Below are positions 47,956-56,454 of a stretch of 64,000 nucleotides of DNA, one piece after another. Location: the NCBI RefSeq assembly GCF_001682865.1, contig NZ_MAQX01000032.1, forward strand, positions 676,888 to 740,887, in the 5' to 3' direction. Both the position numbers and the translations under genes were made by a program. Origin of the DNA: Bacillus sp. FJAT-26390. GTDB lineage: Bacteria; Bacillota; Bacilli; Paenibacillales; Paenibacillaceae. Positions within the stretch are counted from its first letter, which is position 1; each line of letters opens with the position of its first letter. The notes below the pieces were generated by a model. That model was not told the DNA's origin, made no database searches, and was given only the letters and a program-made list of their open reading frames with translations.

Positions 47956-50900
47956 GCATATATACAAAATCCATTGCCGTTCACGTTAATTTAACGACGC
48001 ATGGCGATGCCCTTTTTTACGGAGTGAGCAGTACGGACGAATTCGTGAGCGGCCTAAGCTTAAAGCAAAGCTTGTTTGCCTGGCATGAGCCTTCCTTCTA
48101 CGGAACGGAGCTGGAGGTGCAGCAGGTTCAGGGACTAGAGCTTGTTCTGCTTCCTGCGGAGCAGGTGCTTCCTTTCTTTGCAGAAAAGAGGCTGCTTGCG
48201 CATATTGAGTGGGTGTGGGGAGGATTAGCCGAGCAGCTCCTTCTGCTTGCGCCTCTGCTGGCTTCGGAGATCGAAGCCAAGCGCTATATGCCAAGCTTCT
48301 CCGCTTTCCGAAGCGGCAAGCTGCAATGGACCTGGGATAACACAGCCTTAAACAAACAAATACAAGCGGCGCTGGATGCGGCGGATGCGGACAAAGAGGT
48401 TCTGGACGGCTTGCAAGCGGCGTTCTCTGCTGTCCTATTTGACGTTTATTACGGGACGGAAACGACTGCCGCCGATTTGCGAAGAGAATATCCGCTGCTA
48501 TTCGCCAAAAATCATGCTGCTTCAGCGGGATTTGATGCACTGGCATGGCTAATTGCAATAGGCTGGAAAGCCGATCAAGCCTCCTTCCGTCCTATCCTTC
48601 AGCTAGTGGAGCCCGAGGAAATGGAAGCGCCTTGGCAGCTTAAGCTCGTTCTGCAGGATAAGCTTGACCAAGCGGTGCTTGTACCGGTACGCCTCTCCGA
48701 AGCCGGTGAAGCGTTCGGCTCATGGCCTGCAGCTTGGTCGAACGCCATACGCGAGCGCTCTGCCGGCTGGTTGAATAGTTTGCGCGCCTGTCTGCCAAGA
48801 GAGCGGTTAGGCGGAAATGCCGACGATCTGTTAAACGCCCCTTTGGAAAATGATGCCGCATGGCGCTTCCTTGCCGTTGACAGCCCGCGCCTGCTGGATG
48901 CAGGCTGGCAGGTGCTGCTCCCCGCCTGGTGGGAGACGGCAAGCCGCAAGAAGCCGCGGCTTCGCGCCAAGGTCAGCACCCGCGAAGAAGGCTCCGGCGA
49001 GTCCTTGTTTGGGCTTGATACGCTGATTGACTTTGATTGGCGAATCGCTATTGGCGAAACCGATCTTACCGAAACCGAGTTCAACGAGCTGGTTGCCCGC
49101 AACGAGCGGCTGGTGCGCTTCCGCGGGCAGTGGATAGCGCTTGATCCCGCCTTGCTTGCGCAAATTCGCAAAGCAATGGCAGGCATTGACCGCTCTGAAG
49201 GGTTGTCCTTCCAAGACGTGCTACAGCTTCATTTGCTAAGCAGCAGCGAGGGGCAGGAGGATGAGCAGCCTGAACAAGAAATGGAGCAGGCGCAGCGTAT
49301 CCAGCTCGAAGTCGAGCTGAACGAGCATCTCATGAAGCTCGTCAGCCAGCTCAATCAAAAAGCGGATTGGCCGGTGCTTGACGTCCCTTCCGGGCTGAAG
49401 GCGGAGCTGCGCGCTTATCAGCGCGAGGGTTATGCTTGGCTGTCATTCTTGCGGCGCTTTGGGCTGGGCGCCTGTCTCGCTGACGATATGGGGCTTGGCA
49501 AAACCGTGCAGCTTATCGCTTATTTATTAAATCTCAAGGAAAGCGCAGCGAATGCGGACGATCGGCTTCCTGCACTAATCATTTGCCCGACCTCGGTTCT
49601 CGGCAACTGGCAGAAGGAGATCAGCCGTTTTGCGCCATCGCTTAACGTTATGCTTCATTACGGCAGCAGGCGTCTCGAAGGCGGCGCTTTCCATGCCGGC
49701 CTTCCGCATACCGATGTCATTCTAACTTCGTTTGCCACGGCAACGCTCGATCAGGAGCTTCTGAAGAGCTTTACTTGGGAAGCGATTTGCCTCGACGAGG
49801 CACAAAATATTAAAAACGCCCAGACTAAGCAGTCCACGGCGGTCCGCAGCTTGTCCGCCAAGCATCGTATCGCGCTGACCGGCACGCCAATCGAGAATCG
49901 CCTATCGGAGCTATGGTCGATCTACGACTTCATGAACCCGGGTTTTCTAGGCAGCGCCCATGGCTTTCAGCAGCGATTTAGCAATCCCATCGAGAAAGAA
50001 CGCAATATGGAGCGCACCGCGGATTTGCAAAAGCTCGTCAAGCCGTTCATGCTTCGCCGCAAGAAGAAGGACCCTGCTATCCAGCTGGATTTGCCGGACA
50101 AGAACGAAATGAAAACCTATATCCACCTGACGGCCGAACAGGGCGCCCTCTATAACCAAACGGTCAATCAGCTTATGGACCGCATGCAAAAGCTCGAAGG
50201 CATCGAACGAAAAGGCGCTATTTTATCCGCCATTATGCAGCTCAAGCAAATATGCGATCATCCGATGCTCCTCGCCAAGGAATCGATTCAAGAGATTGCC
50301 GCTTCCGCTGGCAAGGACATCGATACAGAGCCGCTAATCAGCCGTTCCGCAAAGCTTGAGCGGCTGCTCGCCATGGTGAGGGAGCTTCGGGACGAGGGGG
50401 AGCGCTGCCTTATTTTCACCCAGTATATCGGGATGGGAGAGCTGCTTAAAGCCGTGCTGCAGCAAGAGCTTCAGGAGCCGATTCTGTACTTGAACGGCAG
50501 CACATCCAAGCCGGCGCGGGATAAAATGATCGAGAGGTTCCAATCGTATGAGCTGCCGCCCGCCGAGCAGCCGAATGTGTTCATTCTGTCGATCAAAGCC
50601 GGCGGTGTCGGGCTAAACCTTACTGCGGCTAACCACGTGTTCCATTTCGATCGCTGGTGGAATCCCGCCGTCGAGAACCAAGCAACCGATCGCGCTTACC
50701 GCATGGGGCAAACCCGCGATGTCCAAGTGCATAAATTTATATCGCTTGGCACGCTGGAGGAACGGATCGATGAGATGCTGGAAAACAAGCAGCAGCTTAG
50801 CGAAAATGTCATCTCCAGCTCGGAAGGCTGGATAACGGAGCTTTCGACGGAAGCGCTGAAGGAGCTGTTTACGCTGCGTCAGGATTGGAGCGACTCCTAA
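47952..50900 (+). CDS. SNF2-family DEAD/DEAH-box helicase (YwqA-like)
   Basis: A 982-aa SWI2/SNF2 ATPase, probably a DNA translocase. Residues 1-470 are a bacterial SNF2-associated domain. Residues 475-980 carry the two RecA lobes with motif I ADDMGLGKT, motif II DEAQ (in place of DEAH), motif III ALTGTPIENR, motif IV-like region, motif V KAGGVGLNLTAANHVFH and motif VI ATDRAYRMGQTRDVQ. All helicase motifs look intact. It is cotranscribed with the upstream partner (4-base overlap). Function in bacteria is uncertain: recombination, repair or transcription. Downstream lies the hflX leader with its own promoter. Confidence 0.95.
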   Translation: MSIYTKSIAVHVNLTTHGDALFYGVSSTDEFVSGLSLKQSLFAWHEPSFYGTELEVQQVQGLELVLLPAEQVLPFFAEKRLLAHIEWVWGGLAEQLLLLAPLLASEIEAKRYMPSFSAFRSGKLQWTWDNTALNKQIQAALDAADADKEVLDGLQAAFSAVLFDVYYGTETTAADLRREYPLLFAKNHAASAGFDALAWLIAIGWKADQASFRPILQLVEPEEMEAPWQLKLVLQDKLDQAVLVPVRLSEAGEAFGSWPAAWSNAIRERSAGWLNSLRACLPRERLGGNADDLLNAPLENDAAWRFLAVDSPRLLDAGWQVLLPAWWETASRKKPRLRAKVSTREEGSGESLFGLDTLIDFDWRIAIGETDLTETEFNELVARNERLVRFRGQWIALDPALLAQIRKAMAGIDRSEGLSFQDVLQLHLLSSSEGQEDEQPEQEMEQAQRIQLEVELNEHLMKLVSQLNQKADWPVLDVPSGLKAELRAYQREGYAWLSFLRRFGLGACLADDMGLGKTVQLIAYLLNLKESAANADDRLPALIICPTSVLGNWQKEISRFAPSLNVMLHYGSRRLEGGAFHAGLPHTDVILTSFATATLDQELLKSFTWEAICLDEAQNIKNAQTKQSTAVRSLSAKHRIALTGTPIENRLSELWSIYDFMNPGFLGSAHGFQQRFSNPIEKERNMERTADLQKLVKPFMLRRKKKDPAIQLDLPDKNEMKTYIHLTAEQGALYNQTVNQLMDRMQKLEGIERKGAILSAIMQLKQICDHPMLLAKESIQEIAASAGKDIDTEPLISRSAKLERLLAMVRELRDEGERCLIFTQYIGMGELLKAVLQQELQEPILYLNGSTSKPARDKMIERFQSYELPPAEQPNVFILSIKAGGVGLNLTAANHVFHFDRWWNPAVENQATDRAYRMGQTRDVQVHKFISLGTLEERIDEMLENKQQLSENVISSSEGWITELSTEALKELFTLRQDWSDS

Positions 50901-50928
50901 ATTTACCCAATATTTGTTCGGTTATGAC

Positions 50929-50958
50929 TTGCCGTTTCACGGACGGTTGTGCTACACT
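50929..50958 (+). promoter_or_regulatory. Promoter of the hflX leader
   Basis: TTGCCG (50929-50934), 18 bases, TACACT (50953-50958) with an extended -10 TGC. Transcription would start near 50965, about 25 bases before the uORF. Confidence 0.6.
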
Positions 50959-50989
50959 GTTTCTAATTTAAAGGAACGGAGGGTTACGT

Positions 50990-51031
50990 GTGATAGACTA
51001 TATCCGAGTTAGGTCTTTGCGCAGCTGCTAA
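50990..51031 (+). CDS. 13-aa leader peptide (uORF) of hflX
   Basis: Leader peptide MIDYIRVRSLRSC. GTG at 50990 has GGAGG 7 bases upstream and the frame ends in TAA at 51029-51031. It lies 330 bases before hflX in a leader that ends with a terminator, with a stem from CTTTG (51015) to CAAAG (51047) overlapping its 3' half. The role is probably to sense ribosome stalling. A second GTG at 50988 is immediately followed by TGA and is not used. Confidence 0.65.
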   Translation: MIDYIRVRSLRSC

Positions 51032-51298
51032 TTGAATAGCGCCAAAGCTCTGCCTGTGTGCAGAGGACTCAGGATAGGTCTGCCATTTTAAAGGTAACCC
51101 ATAATTATTGAATACGGCCGCATGCTAAGGGAGCACTCCCTTTTGGCGTATTCGCCTTTGGAACGGAATTTCCATATGCAAATAAGAACCTCGGCTCGTG
51201 CAGCAGGCGGATTTTCGCCTACTCATCGCGCCGGCTCCGTTGTTCTTTGCCTATGGATGACCCCATTTTCCTTGATTTCCTCTTACCCATAACTGTGA
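51032..51298 (+). promoter_or_regulatory. hflX leader: antiterminator and structured spacer
   Basis: GCTCTGCCTGTGT (51047-51059) is perfectly complementary over 13 bases to ACACAGGCAGAGC (51299-51311), the 5' arm of the terminator. Locally the same segment is closed in CTCTGC-N6-GCAGAG (51048-51065). A further nested hairpin, GAATACG/CGTATTC with AAGGGAG/CTCCCTT, lies at about 51110-51153. The layout fits an attenuator that is switched by translation of the uORF. Confidence 0.65.
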
Positions 51299-51326
51299 AC
51301 ACAGGCAGAGCTGCCTGTGTTTTTTT
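51299..51326 (+). terminator. Leader terminator immediately upstream of hflX
   Basis: ACACAGGCA-GAGC-TGCCTGTGT, a perfect 9-bp stem, followed by seven T. It lies 35 bases before the hflX start, so it can only serve as an attenuator for hflX. Confidence 0.92.
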
Positions 51327-51360
51327 GTTTGACCAAATAACCGTAAGAGGATGATGAATA

Positions 51361-52629
51361 ATGGAACAACCGTTGCAAAAGGCGATTATCGTCGGCGTCC
51401 AGCTTCAAAATCAAACTGATTTTGCTTACTCCATGGAGGAGCTGCGCAATCTGGCTGCCGCCTGTTATATAGAAGTTGCTGATGAGCTTAGCCAAAAGGC
51501 AGCCCGCATCAATCCATCCCATTATATCGGGACCGGCAAAATACAGGAGCTGCTCGCGCTGCTTGAAGCGCATGACGCGCATGTCGTCATTTTTAACGAT
51601 GAGCTGTCTCCATCCCAAATTCGCAATTTAGAGGCTGCTTTGGAGCGGACGGTCATCGATCGGACCATTCTGATTTTAGATATTTTTGCGGAGCGTGCCA
51701 AAACGAGGGAAGCGCAGCTTCAAGTCGAGGTAGCTCGGCTCCAGTATATGCTCCCCCGCCTGGTCGGCCTTCGGGCATCATTAGGACGGCAAGGCGGCGG
51801 GGCCGGCCTCAAAAATAGAGGCGCCGGCGAAACGAAGCTGGAGCTTGACCGCAGGCGCATTGAGGAGCGAATAACAGCGCTGCAAGCTGAGCTGGATAAG
51901 CTCGTTGCTAGGCGCCAGATTCAGCGGAAGCAGCGCCAAAAGAACGAGGTGCCCGTCGTCTGCCTCGTCGGCTATACGAATACGGGCAAATCCAGCTTAA
52001 TGAATGCTTTGCTCGAAAACGGCAATCCCGGCGGCTCGCATAAGCTGGTCTTTGCCCAGGATATGCTGTTTGCTACGCTTGAGACATCGGTGCGAAGCAT
52101 TGAGCTGCATGACAATAAATCATTTTTGCTTACGGATACGGTCGGCTTCGTCAGCCAGCTCCCCCATCACCTTGTTAAAGCCTTCCGCTCGACGCTTGAG
52201 GAAGTAGCTGAAGCGGATCTGCTGGTGCACGTCGTCGACTACTCCCATGAAGACTACGAGCAGCTCGTCTCCGTCACGAACGATACGCTTAAGGAGCTGG
52301 GCGCCCAGCATATTCCGACCATCTACGCCTACAATAAATGCGATTTGACGGAGCATGCTTATCCAGCCGTACAGGACAATAAGGTCTACCTCTCCGCGAA
52401 GAAAAAGAGCGGTTTGGATGAGCTGATCGCGCTTGTCCGCGATCATATTTTTGACGACTATATGGAATGTGAGCTGTTGATTCCTTTCAGCCAAGGCCGA
52501 TTGGTCGCCTACTTCAACGAGCATGCCCATGTTCAATCAACGGACTATGAGCCGGAAGGCACACGAATGAAACTGGAATGCCGTGTAGCCGATTTCGAGC
52601 GATATCGCAATGAAGTAACCGTGCTTTAA
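51361..52629 (+). CDS. hflX: GTPase HflX, ribosome-splitting factor
   Basis: A 422-aa TRAFAC GTPase that binds the 50S subunit and dissociates stalled or stressed 70S ribosomes. It has the N-terminal HflX domain (HYIGTGKIQELLALLEAHDAHVVIFNDELSPSQIRNLE), the glycine-rich RQGGGAGLKNRGAGETKLELDRRRI linker and coiled coil, G1 GYTNTGKSS, G3 DTVGFVSQLP, G4 NKCD and a C-terminal domain. All G motifs are intact. Some Listeria homologues (HflXr) give resistance to macrolides and lincosamides and are induced by attenuation. The leader here suggests similar control, but sequence alone cannot tell HflX from HflXr. AGAGG is upstream of the ATG. A strong terminator follows. Confidence 0.96.
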   Translation: MEQPLQKAIIVGVQLQNQTDFAYSMEELRNLAAACYIEVADELSQKAARINPSHYIGTGKIQELLALLEAHDAHVVIFNDELSPSQIRNLEAALERTVIDRTILILDIFAERAKTREAQLQVEVARLQYMLPRLVGLRASLGRQGGGAGLKNRGAGETKLELDRRRIEERITALQAELDKLVARRQIQRKQRQKNEVPVVCLVGYTNTGKSSLMNALLENGNPGGSHKLVFAQDMLFATLETSVRSIELHDNKSFLLTDTVGFVSQLPHHLVKAFRSTLEEVAEADLLVHVVDYSHEDYEQLVSVTNDTLKELGAQHIPTIYAYNKCDLTEHAYPAVQDNKVYLSAKKKSGLDELIALVRDHIFDDYMECELLIPFSQGRLVAYFNEHAHVQSTDYEPEGTRMKLECRVADFERYRNEVTVL

Positions 52630-52660
52630 CCGCAGGAAAACCAAGCCTAGCTTGAATTAT

Positions 52661-52727
52661 CCCCCTTAGAATAACAATCGGAATAAACCTCTGGTTTGCC
52701 CGATGAAATTCTAAGGGGGTTTTTTTT
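52661..52727 (+). terminator. hflX terminator, left copy of a paralogous pair
   Basis: CCCCCTTAGAAT pairs with ATTCTAAGGGGG (12 bp), inner ATCGG/CCGAT and AAACC/GGTTT helices complete a long hairpin, then TTTTTTTT. It is nearly the same sequence as the hairpin at 56455-56520. Confidence 0.95.
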
Positions 52728-52891
52728 CATGCCCGTAATGGACGTGTTCCCGCAAAAATCTTCTACTAGCCCCTAAGGTATTCCCTAAAGGATATTAAGG
52801 GACTTGTACATTTTCATAGGGAGACAAGCTCCGCACGATAAATTATGCTAGGTAAGGATTGAAGATGTCGGCCGACAAATCTTAATTGGTG
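52728..52891 (+). promoter_or_regulatory. Upstream region of the bacteriocin gene
   Basis: Contains direct repeats CCCTAAGG (52771-52778) and CCCTAAAG (52783-52790) plus inverted AAGGGA (52797-52802), a likely regulator site, then AT-rich DNA with a possible -10 TATGCT near 52847. No good -35 is evident. Confidence 0.4.
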
Positions 52892-52934
52892 TAGGAGGGG
52901 AATCAGTCAAATGAACCCCTGCTCCTCATTTTTT
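52892..52934 (+). terminator. Leader hairpin with T-tract upstream of the bacteriocin gene
   Basis: AGGAGGGG (52893-52900) pairs imperfectly with CCCCTGCTCCT (52917-52927), then CATTTTTT. Its 5' arm is also the ribosome binding site of the 19-codon uORF, so folding would both stop transcription and block translation. Confidence 0.5.
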
Positions 52935-52970
52935 AATTTAATCATAATTTTAGGAGGAATTTTAAAATGA
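52911..52970 (+). CDS. 19-aa uORF overlapping the bacteriocin start
   Basis: MNPCSSFFNLIIILGGILK. AGGAGGGG is 10 bases before the ATG, and the TGA overlaps the bacteriocin ATG (ATGA), so the two could be translationally coupled. The bacteriocin also has its own AGGAGG within the uORF. The peptide is hydrophobic. Role as coupling device or chance is open. Confidence 0.4.
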   Translation: MNPCSSFFNLIIILGGILK

Positions 52971-53314
52971 AAAAGCTGTTTATTTCCGCTCTTATCGCCG
53001 TAAGCGCATTGTCTGGGCTCGCTACTAACGCATTTGCTTTCGAGAAAGCGCACGATAGCGTAACCGAAGGGAAAACCTTCTCTTCCTCTTGGCAGCTAGC
53101 CGATCAATCCGTTGGGGTATGGGAAATGAAGTATGGTTTCAATACGGCTTGGATCAATGAGGATTATACGCATACCTATCATAATTCCCTTTCCTCCACG
53201 GCTGTTGTTAGAAATGACAATGGAACCTATGACAATCAAGCCGGATCCCAAAAGTGGGCAAAAATTGAGGTTACTCACAATGGCACGAAAATATTTTATA
53301 AAATCAAATTTTAA
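52967..53314 (+). CDS. Lactococcin-972-type bacteriocin precursor
   Basis: A 115-aa secreted peptide: Sec signal (1-24, cleaved after TNAFA) and a 91-residue mature part whose second half follows the Lcn972 pattern by eye: GVWEMKYGFNTAW.N..., Y.H.YHNSLSSTAVVRN, then WAKIEVTHNGTKIFYKIKF (compare the family's G.W..G, HSATVVN, WAKATV, YYNFW). It contains no cysteines. Lcn972 members bind lipid II and block septum formation in lactococci; that target is not shown here. It is followed by a hairpin and two genes of the export/immunity type found with this family. AGGAGG precedes the ATG. Confidence 0.82.
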   Translation: MKKLFISALIAVSALSGLATNAFAFEKAHDSVTEGKTFSSSWQLADQSVGVWEMKYGFNTAWINEDYTHTYHNSLSSTAVVRNDNGTYDNQAGSQKWAKIEVTHNGTKIFYKIKF

Positions 53315-53334
53315 TTAAAGCCTATATGCCTTTA

Positions 53335-53375
53335 GTTACCGTTCAGGCGCCCGGCATTGGGAACTGAACGGTAAC
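53335..53375 (+). other. Hairpin between the bacteriocin and transporter genes
   Basis: GTTACCGTTCAG and CTGAACGGTAAC form a perfect 12-bp stem with a 17-base loop and no T-tract, 20 bases after the bacteriocin stop. It may stabilise the short transcript or partly terminate it. Confidence 0.6.
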
Positions 53376-53400
53376 ATCAATAACCTCGGAGGTCAGCGTT

Positions 53401-55374
53401 TTGAAAACGGTTAAGTATATAATAAGCTTCTGCATTCTATTTGTAGGCGTACTGATTATCGGTGAAAGCCATACCTTTCGCCTGAATAACTTCTATACGG
53501 AATTCGATAATACGACCTTATATTTACAACGGAATACAACGGAGCAAGAAATGATAAAGGATATTCTTGAGTCCGCCGCTCGGAATGAAGTCGAAGTATT
53601 TACTTACATCAAATCTCCCCGAAGTACGTATCTTACTGAAATCGAAATTTACGGCACAGCGCGTGTCGAACAATATATGAACAAGCATTTAAATATTTTT
53701 GCAAAGGAATATCCGAGTATATTTTTGGAGGATTTCCGCTTTGCTTTCCATCATTTAAATGATATTCAGGGCATTAAGAGCATGAATGATTACTATGTCA
53801 TCGGCAGCAACGAAAAAGTGAAGCAGTTCAAGCTTGATCTCATTGATAAATACGCTGGAAATCACCCTAAGGAAGGTTACGCCAGCAATGAATCCAGGAA
53901 TACCATCATCGCCATTTGGGCTCTAATCCTATCGATTATTTTACTGTTATCCTATTATGACGTGATTTATCAAAAGAAAGAAAATCTGATCAGGGTTTCG
54001 TTGGGAGAACCGATAAGCAGGATCGTTTGGAAAAACATTTTAGCGGACACGCTCTGCTTCGCCTTATTATTTGCCTTGATTTTATACGGCTTATCCCGTT
54101 ATACGTATGTTTTTTTCGGGTTCCAGCTTTCGCTCCTCTTCTTCTCTATTTTATTAATTGCAAACGCGCTGTTATATATCAATCTATATCATTACAATCT
54201 GAAAGAAGTTTTTTCAAATGTCAAAGGCGGGTCCAAAAAGCTGCTATCGCTTAATTACGGCTTAAAGCTGGTGACTGTTGTCATTACGATTTTTGTCATA
54301 TCGAGCAATGTGGTGCTAATGGTTGAATCGTATCAGCTGTATCGACAAAAATCCTTTTTCGCAGATCACAAAGACTACTCCTTTACAAGATTAGAATACC
54401 GGGTTATCGATTATGGCAAAGGATCTTATGATTTGAGGACAGAAGACGCAGAAAGGGCTCAAGCTGCCTTCTACAAGCAATTTTTCAAGGAGTCCGATGC
54501 CATATTGTTATCCGGAACCAATCGTTTGTTGGACGGAAAGGGATTAATCGCAAATCGCAACGCGCTTGCATACTTATCCAGCGAAATTAAGGAGCTAAAG
54601 GGTCTAAAGCTTAACAAAGATATTTATTTCCTTTTGCCTAAAGAACGGTCAGGCAGCGCTGTGGACTTGGATGAGCTGAAGAATACGGTACGGTCTTATG
54701 AAGGAGAGGATTTCACCTACGATTATGAAGTTATTTATTATGAGGATAACGTGGACATCGTCCGAATTGACGAGGATATGGTATACGGCAGCGATCTGCT
54801 GAAAAATCCAATTATTATTTATTACAACTTGCCACCAGACGCTCTTGAAAAGTTTGATAAAGACACTCATTACTTAGCCCGTTCTACTGAAATTATGTAT
54901 AAAATGTCGGATGGCCCATTTAATCAATTCGTGCACGACTATCAGTTAACAGGTCAAATCGTCACAAAAACGAATGTTCTGGATAGCTACAATAAGAGCT
55001 GGAATATCGCCAAACGAATCTTATATATGAACTTTATATTTAGCCTTTTAGTATTGTTTTTAGAATTTATAATCATTACCTCCATCATTCGTTTGGAGTA
55101 CGAGGTAAACGCCATTGAGCTTTCGATTAAAAAAATTTTGGGTCACAGTATACTCGAGAAAAACAGAAAAATCATTCTGATGACAAGCATTACGACGATC
55201 GTGAGTATTGGATCAACGGTAGTTGCCGCGATACTTCTTGGATTGGATAAAGTCTACTATTTAACTGCTGCGGGTATCGTTATTCTTGTGCTGGAATTGT
55301 TCGTAATCACCTTCTATATACGGCGCATCGAAAACGTTAAAGTCCAAAAAATATTGAAAGGAGGGAGCGTATGA
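53401..55374 (+). CDS. Bacteriocin-associated integral membrane protein (Lcn972 locus)
   Basis: A 657-aa membrane protein of the TIGR01654-like type. Seven or so TM helices are visible: an N-terminal one (about 5-22), a large extracytoplasmic region (about 25-160), a cluster at 170-265, one near 295-315, a second extracytoplasmic region, and a C-terminal cluster (545-640). This FtsX-like layout fits a permease for the ATPase that overlaps it by 4 bases, acting in immunity or export. The start is TTG 53401 with GGAGG 8 bases upstream. Codon use is AT-rich relative to flanks. Its exact role in the family is not settled. Confidence 0.85.
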   Translation: MKTVKYIISFCILFVGVLIIGESHTFRLNNFYTEFDNTTLYLQRNTTEQEMIKDILESAARNEVEVFTYIKSPRSTYLTEIEIYGTARVEQYMNKHLNIFAKEYPSIFLEDFRFAFHHLNDIQGIKSMNDYYVIGSNEKVKQFKLDLIDKYAGNHPKEGYASNESRNTIIAIWALILSIILLLSYYDVIYQKKENLIRVSLGEPISRIVWKNILADTLCFALLFALILYGLSRYTYVFFGFQLSLLFFSILLIANALLYINLYHYNLKEVFSNVKGGSKKLLSLNYGLKLVTVVITIFVISSNVVLMVESYQLYRQKSFFADHKDYSFTRLEYRVIDYGKGSYDLRTEDAERAQAAFYKQFFKESDAILLSGTNRLLDGKGLIANRNALAYLSSEIKELKGLKLNKDIYFLLPKERSGSAVDLDELKNTVRSYEGEDFTYDYEVIYYEDNVDIVRIDEDMVYGSDLLKNPIIIYYNLPPDALEKFDKDTHYLARSTEIMYKMSDGPFNQFVHDYQLTGQIVTKTNVLDSYNKSWNIAKRILYMNFIFSLLVLFLEFIIITSIIRLEYEVNAIELSIKKILGHSILEKNRKIILMTSITTIVSIGSTVVAAILLGLDKVYYLTAAGIVILVLELFVITFYIRRIENVKVQKILKGGSV

Positions 55375-55988
55375 TTGAGATCAAAAATGTAACCAAATCG
55401 TTTGAAGAGAAGCTATTATTTTCAGATTTTAGCTTAACCATTGAAAATGGGGATTTTGTTATCTTTTCCGGTCCCAGCGGCTGCGGTAAAACGACATTGC
55501 TTAATATGATCGGAGCTATCGAAAAAATAGAGCGCGGCTCCATCCTTGTAGACGGTATCGACATTAGCGTTAAAAAAAACCATCTGGGTTATTTTAGAAC
55601 CAAAATTGGCTTCTTATTTCAAAACTTCGCATTAGTTGACAATAAAACGGTTAAAGAAAATTTGAAAATGATCCGCAAGGACTGCAAAACAGACCTTACC
55701 ATCGAAGAGGTGTTACGGATTGTAGGGCTAGAGGATAAAATAAACAAAAAAATTTATACCTTATCTGGCGGGGAGCAGCAGCGGATCGCGTTGGCTCGGT
55801 TAATGCTTAAGAAATGCGACATTATTTTAGCAGATGAGCCGACAGGATCACTTGATAAAAACAATGCAGAGGTTGTAATCAGCATCCTCAAGCAACTGAA
55901 TAAAGAAGGTAAAACCATCATTCTTGTTACACATGACGATGAGATTAAAAAACAAGGAAGCAGGGTCGTAAACTTATGCGTAAGTTAA
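55371..55988 (+). CDS. Bacteriocin-locus ABC transporter ATP-binding protein
   Basis: A 205-aa ATPase of the LolD/MacB branch, as in the Lcn972 ABC group. Walker A GPSGCGKTT at about 34-42, signature LSGGEQQRIALARL, Walker B IILADEPTGSLDKNN and H-loop VTHDD. The start overlaps the membrane protein stop (ATGA), and its end overlaps the next gene by 13 bases. It energises the membrane protein, probably exporting the bacteriocin or removing it from the membrane. Confidence 0.92.
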   Translation: MIEIKNVTKSFEEKLLFSDFSLTIENGDFVIFSGPSGCGKTTLLNMIGAIEKIERGSILVDGIDISVKKNHLGYFRTKIGFLFQNFALVDNKTVKENLKMIRKDCKTDLTIEEVLRIVGLEDKINKKIYTLSGGEQQRIALARLMLKKCDIILADEPTGSLDKNNAEVVISILKQLNKEGKTIILVTHDDEIKKQGSRVVNLCVS

Positions 55989-56428
55989 TGAAAAATAAAT
56001 TTCTTATGGTTGTGCTTGCTGCACTTATCCTATTTGGCGTTTGGAACTTGGCTTGGCTGTTCATAACAAAGAACCGCTATCATGATTTTACGGAAGCTAT
56101 ACCTAAAACAGAAGGCGGCTCGTATATTACAACAAAGGATGGGTACATCTACAATGTGAAACTGCCCGATTACCTGCACTTCACAGGGAATTTAGGGATC
56201 GCTAATCATGATAAAGGGGAAGCCCTTATTATATGGCCCTTAATAAATGGCGGCTATGAGTATGGAATCCGGCTGCAAAAAGACGGAGTAGCCCATGAAA
56301 TCTATGTGGATGAAAATATGAACCCCATCGATAAGAACGATACGGATTCCGTGCAGCTCATTGAGAAATATAAAGCTGAAGCAAATGGGCTGCTGGCTAG
56401 AGCAAATGAAATGTGGGATTTGAACTAA
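55976..56428 (+). CDS. Small exported protein (YxeA-like, DUF1093 type)
   Basis: A 150-aa protein with an N-terminal membrane anchor or signal (about 10-30, FLMVVLAALILFGVWNLAWLFI) and a compact extracytoplasmic domain (YNVKLPDYLHFTGNLGIANHD; YGIRLQKDG). It resembles the YxeA/DUF1093 proteins encoded beside YxdLM-type ABC systems, though the match is only approximate. It overlaps the ATPase gene by 13 bases and is the last gene of the cluster; an immunity or sensing role is possible. A shared terminator follows. Confidence 0.65.
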   Translation: MRKLMKNKFLMVVLAALILFGVWNLAWLFITKNRYHDFTEAIPKTEGGSYITTKDGYIYNVKLPDYLHFTGNLGIANHDKGEALIIWPLINGGYEYGIRLQKDGVAHEIYVDENMNPIDKNDTDSVQLIEKYKAEANGLLARANEMWDLN

Positions 56429-56454
56429 CGCAAAAAGCAGCCAAATGAAAAAAC

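Noticed and set aside
50988..50993. GTG-TGA start-stop in the hflX leader
   Set aside because: The next GTG two bases later opens a 13-codon frame with better ribosome binding site spacing.
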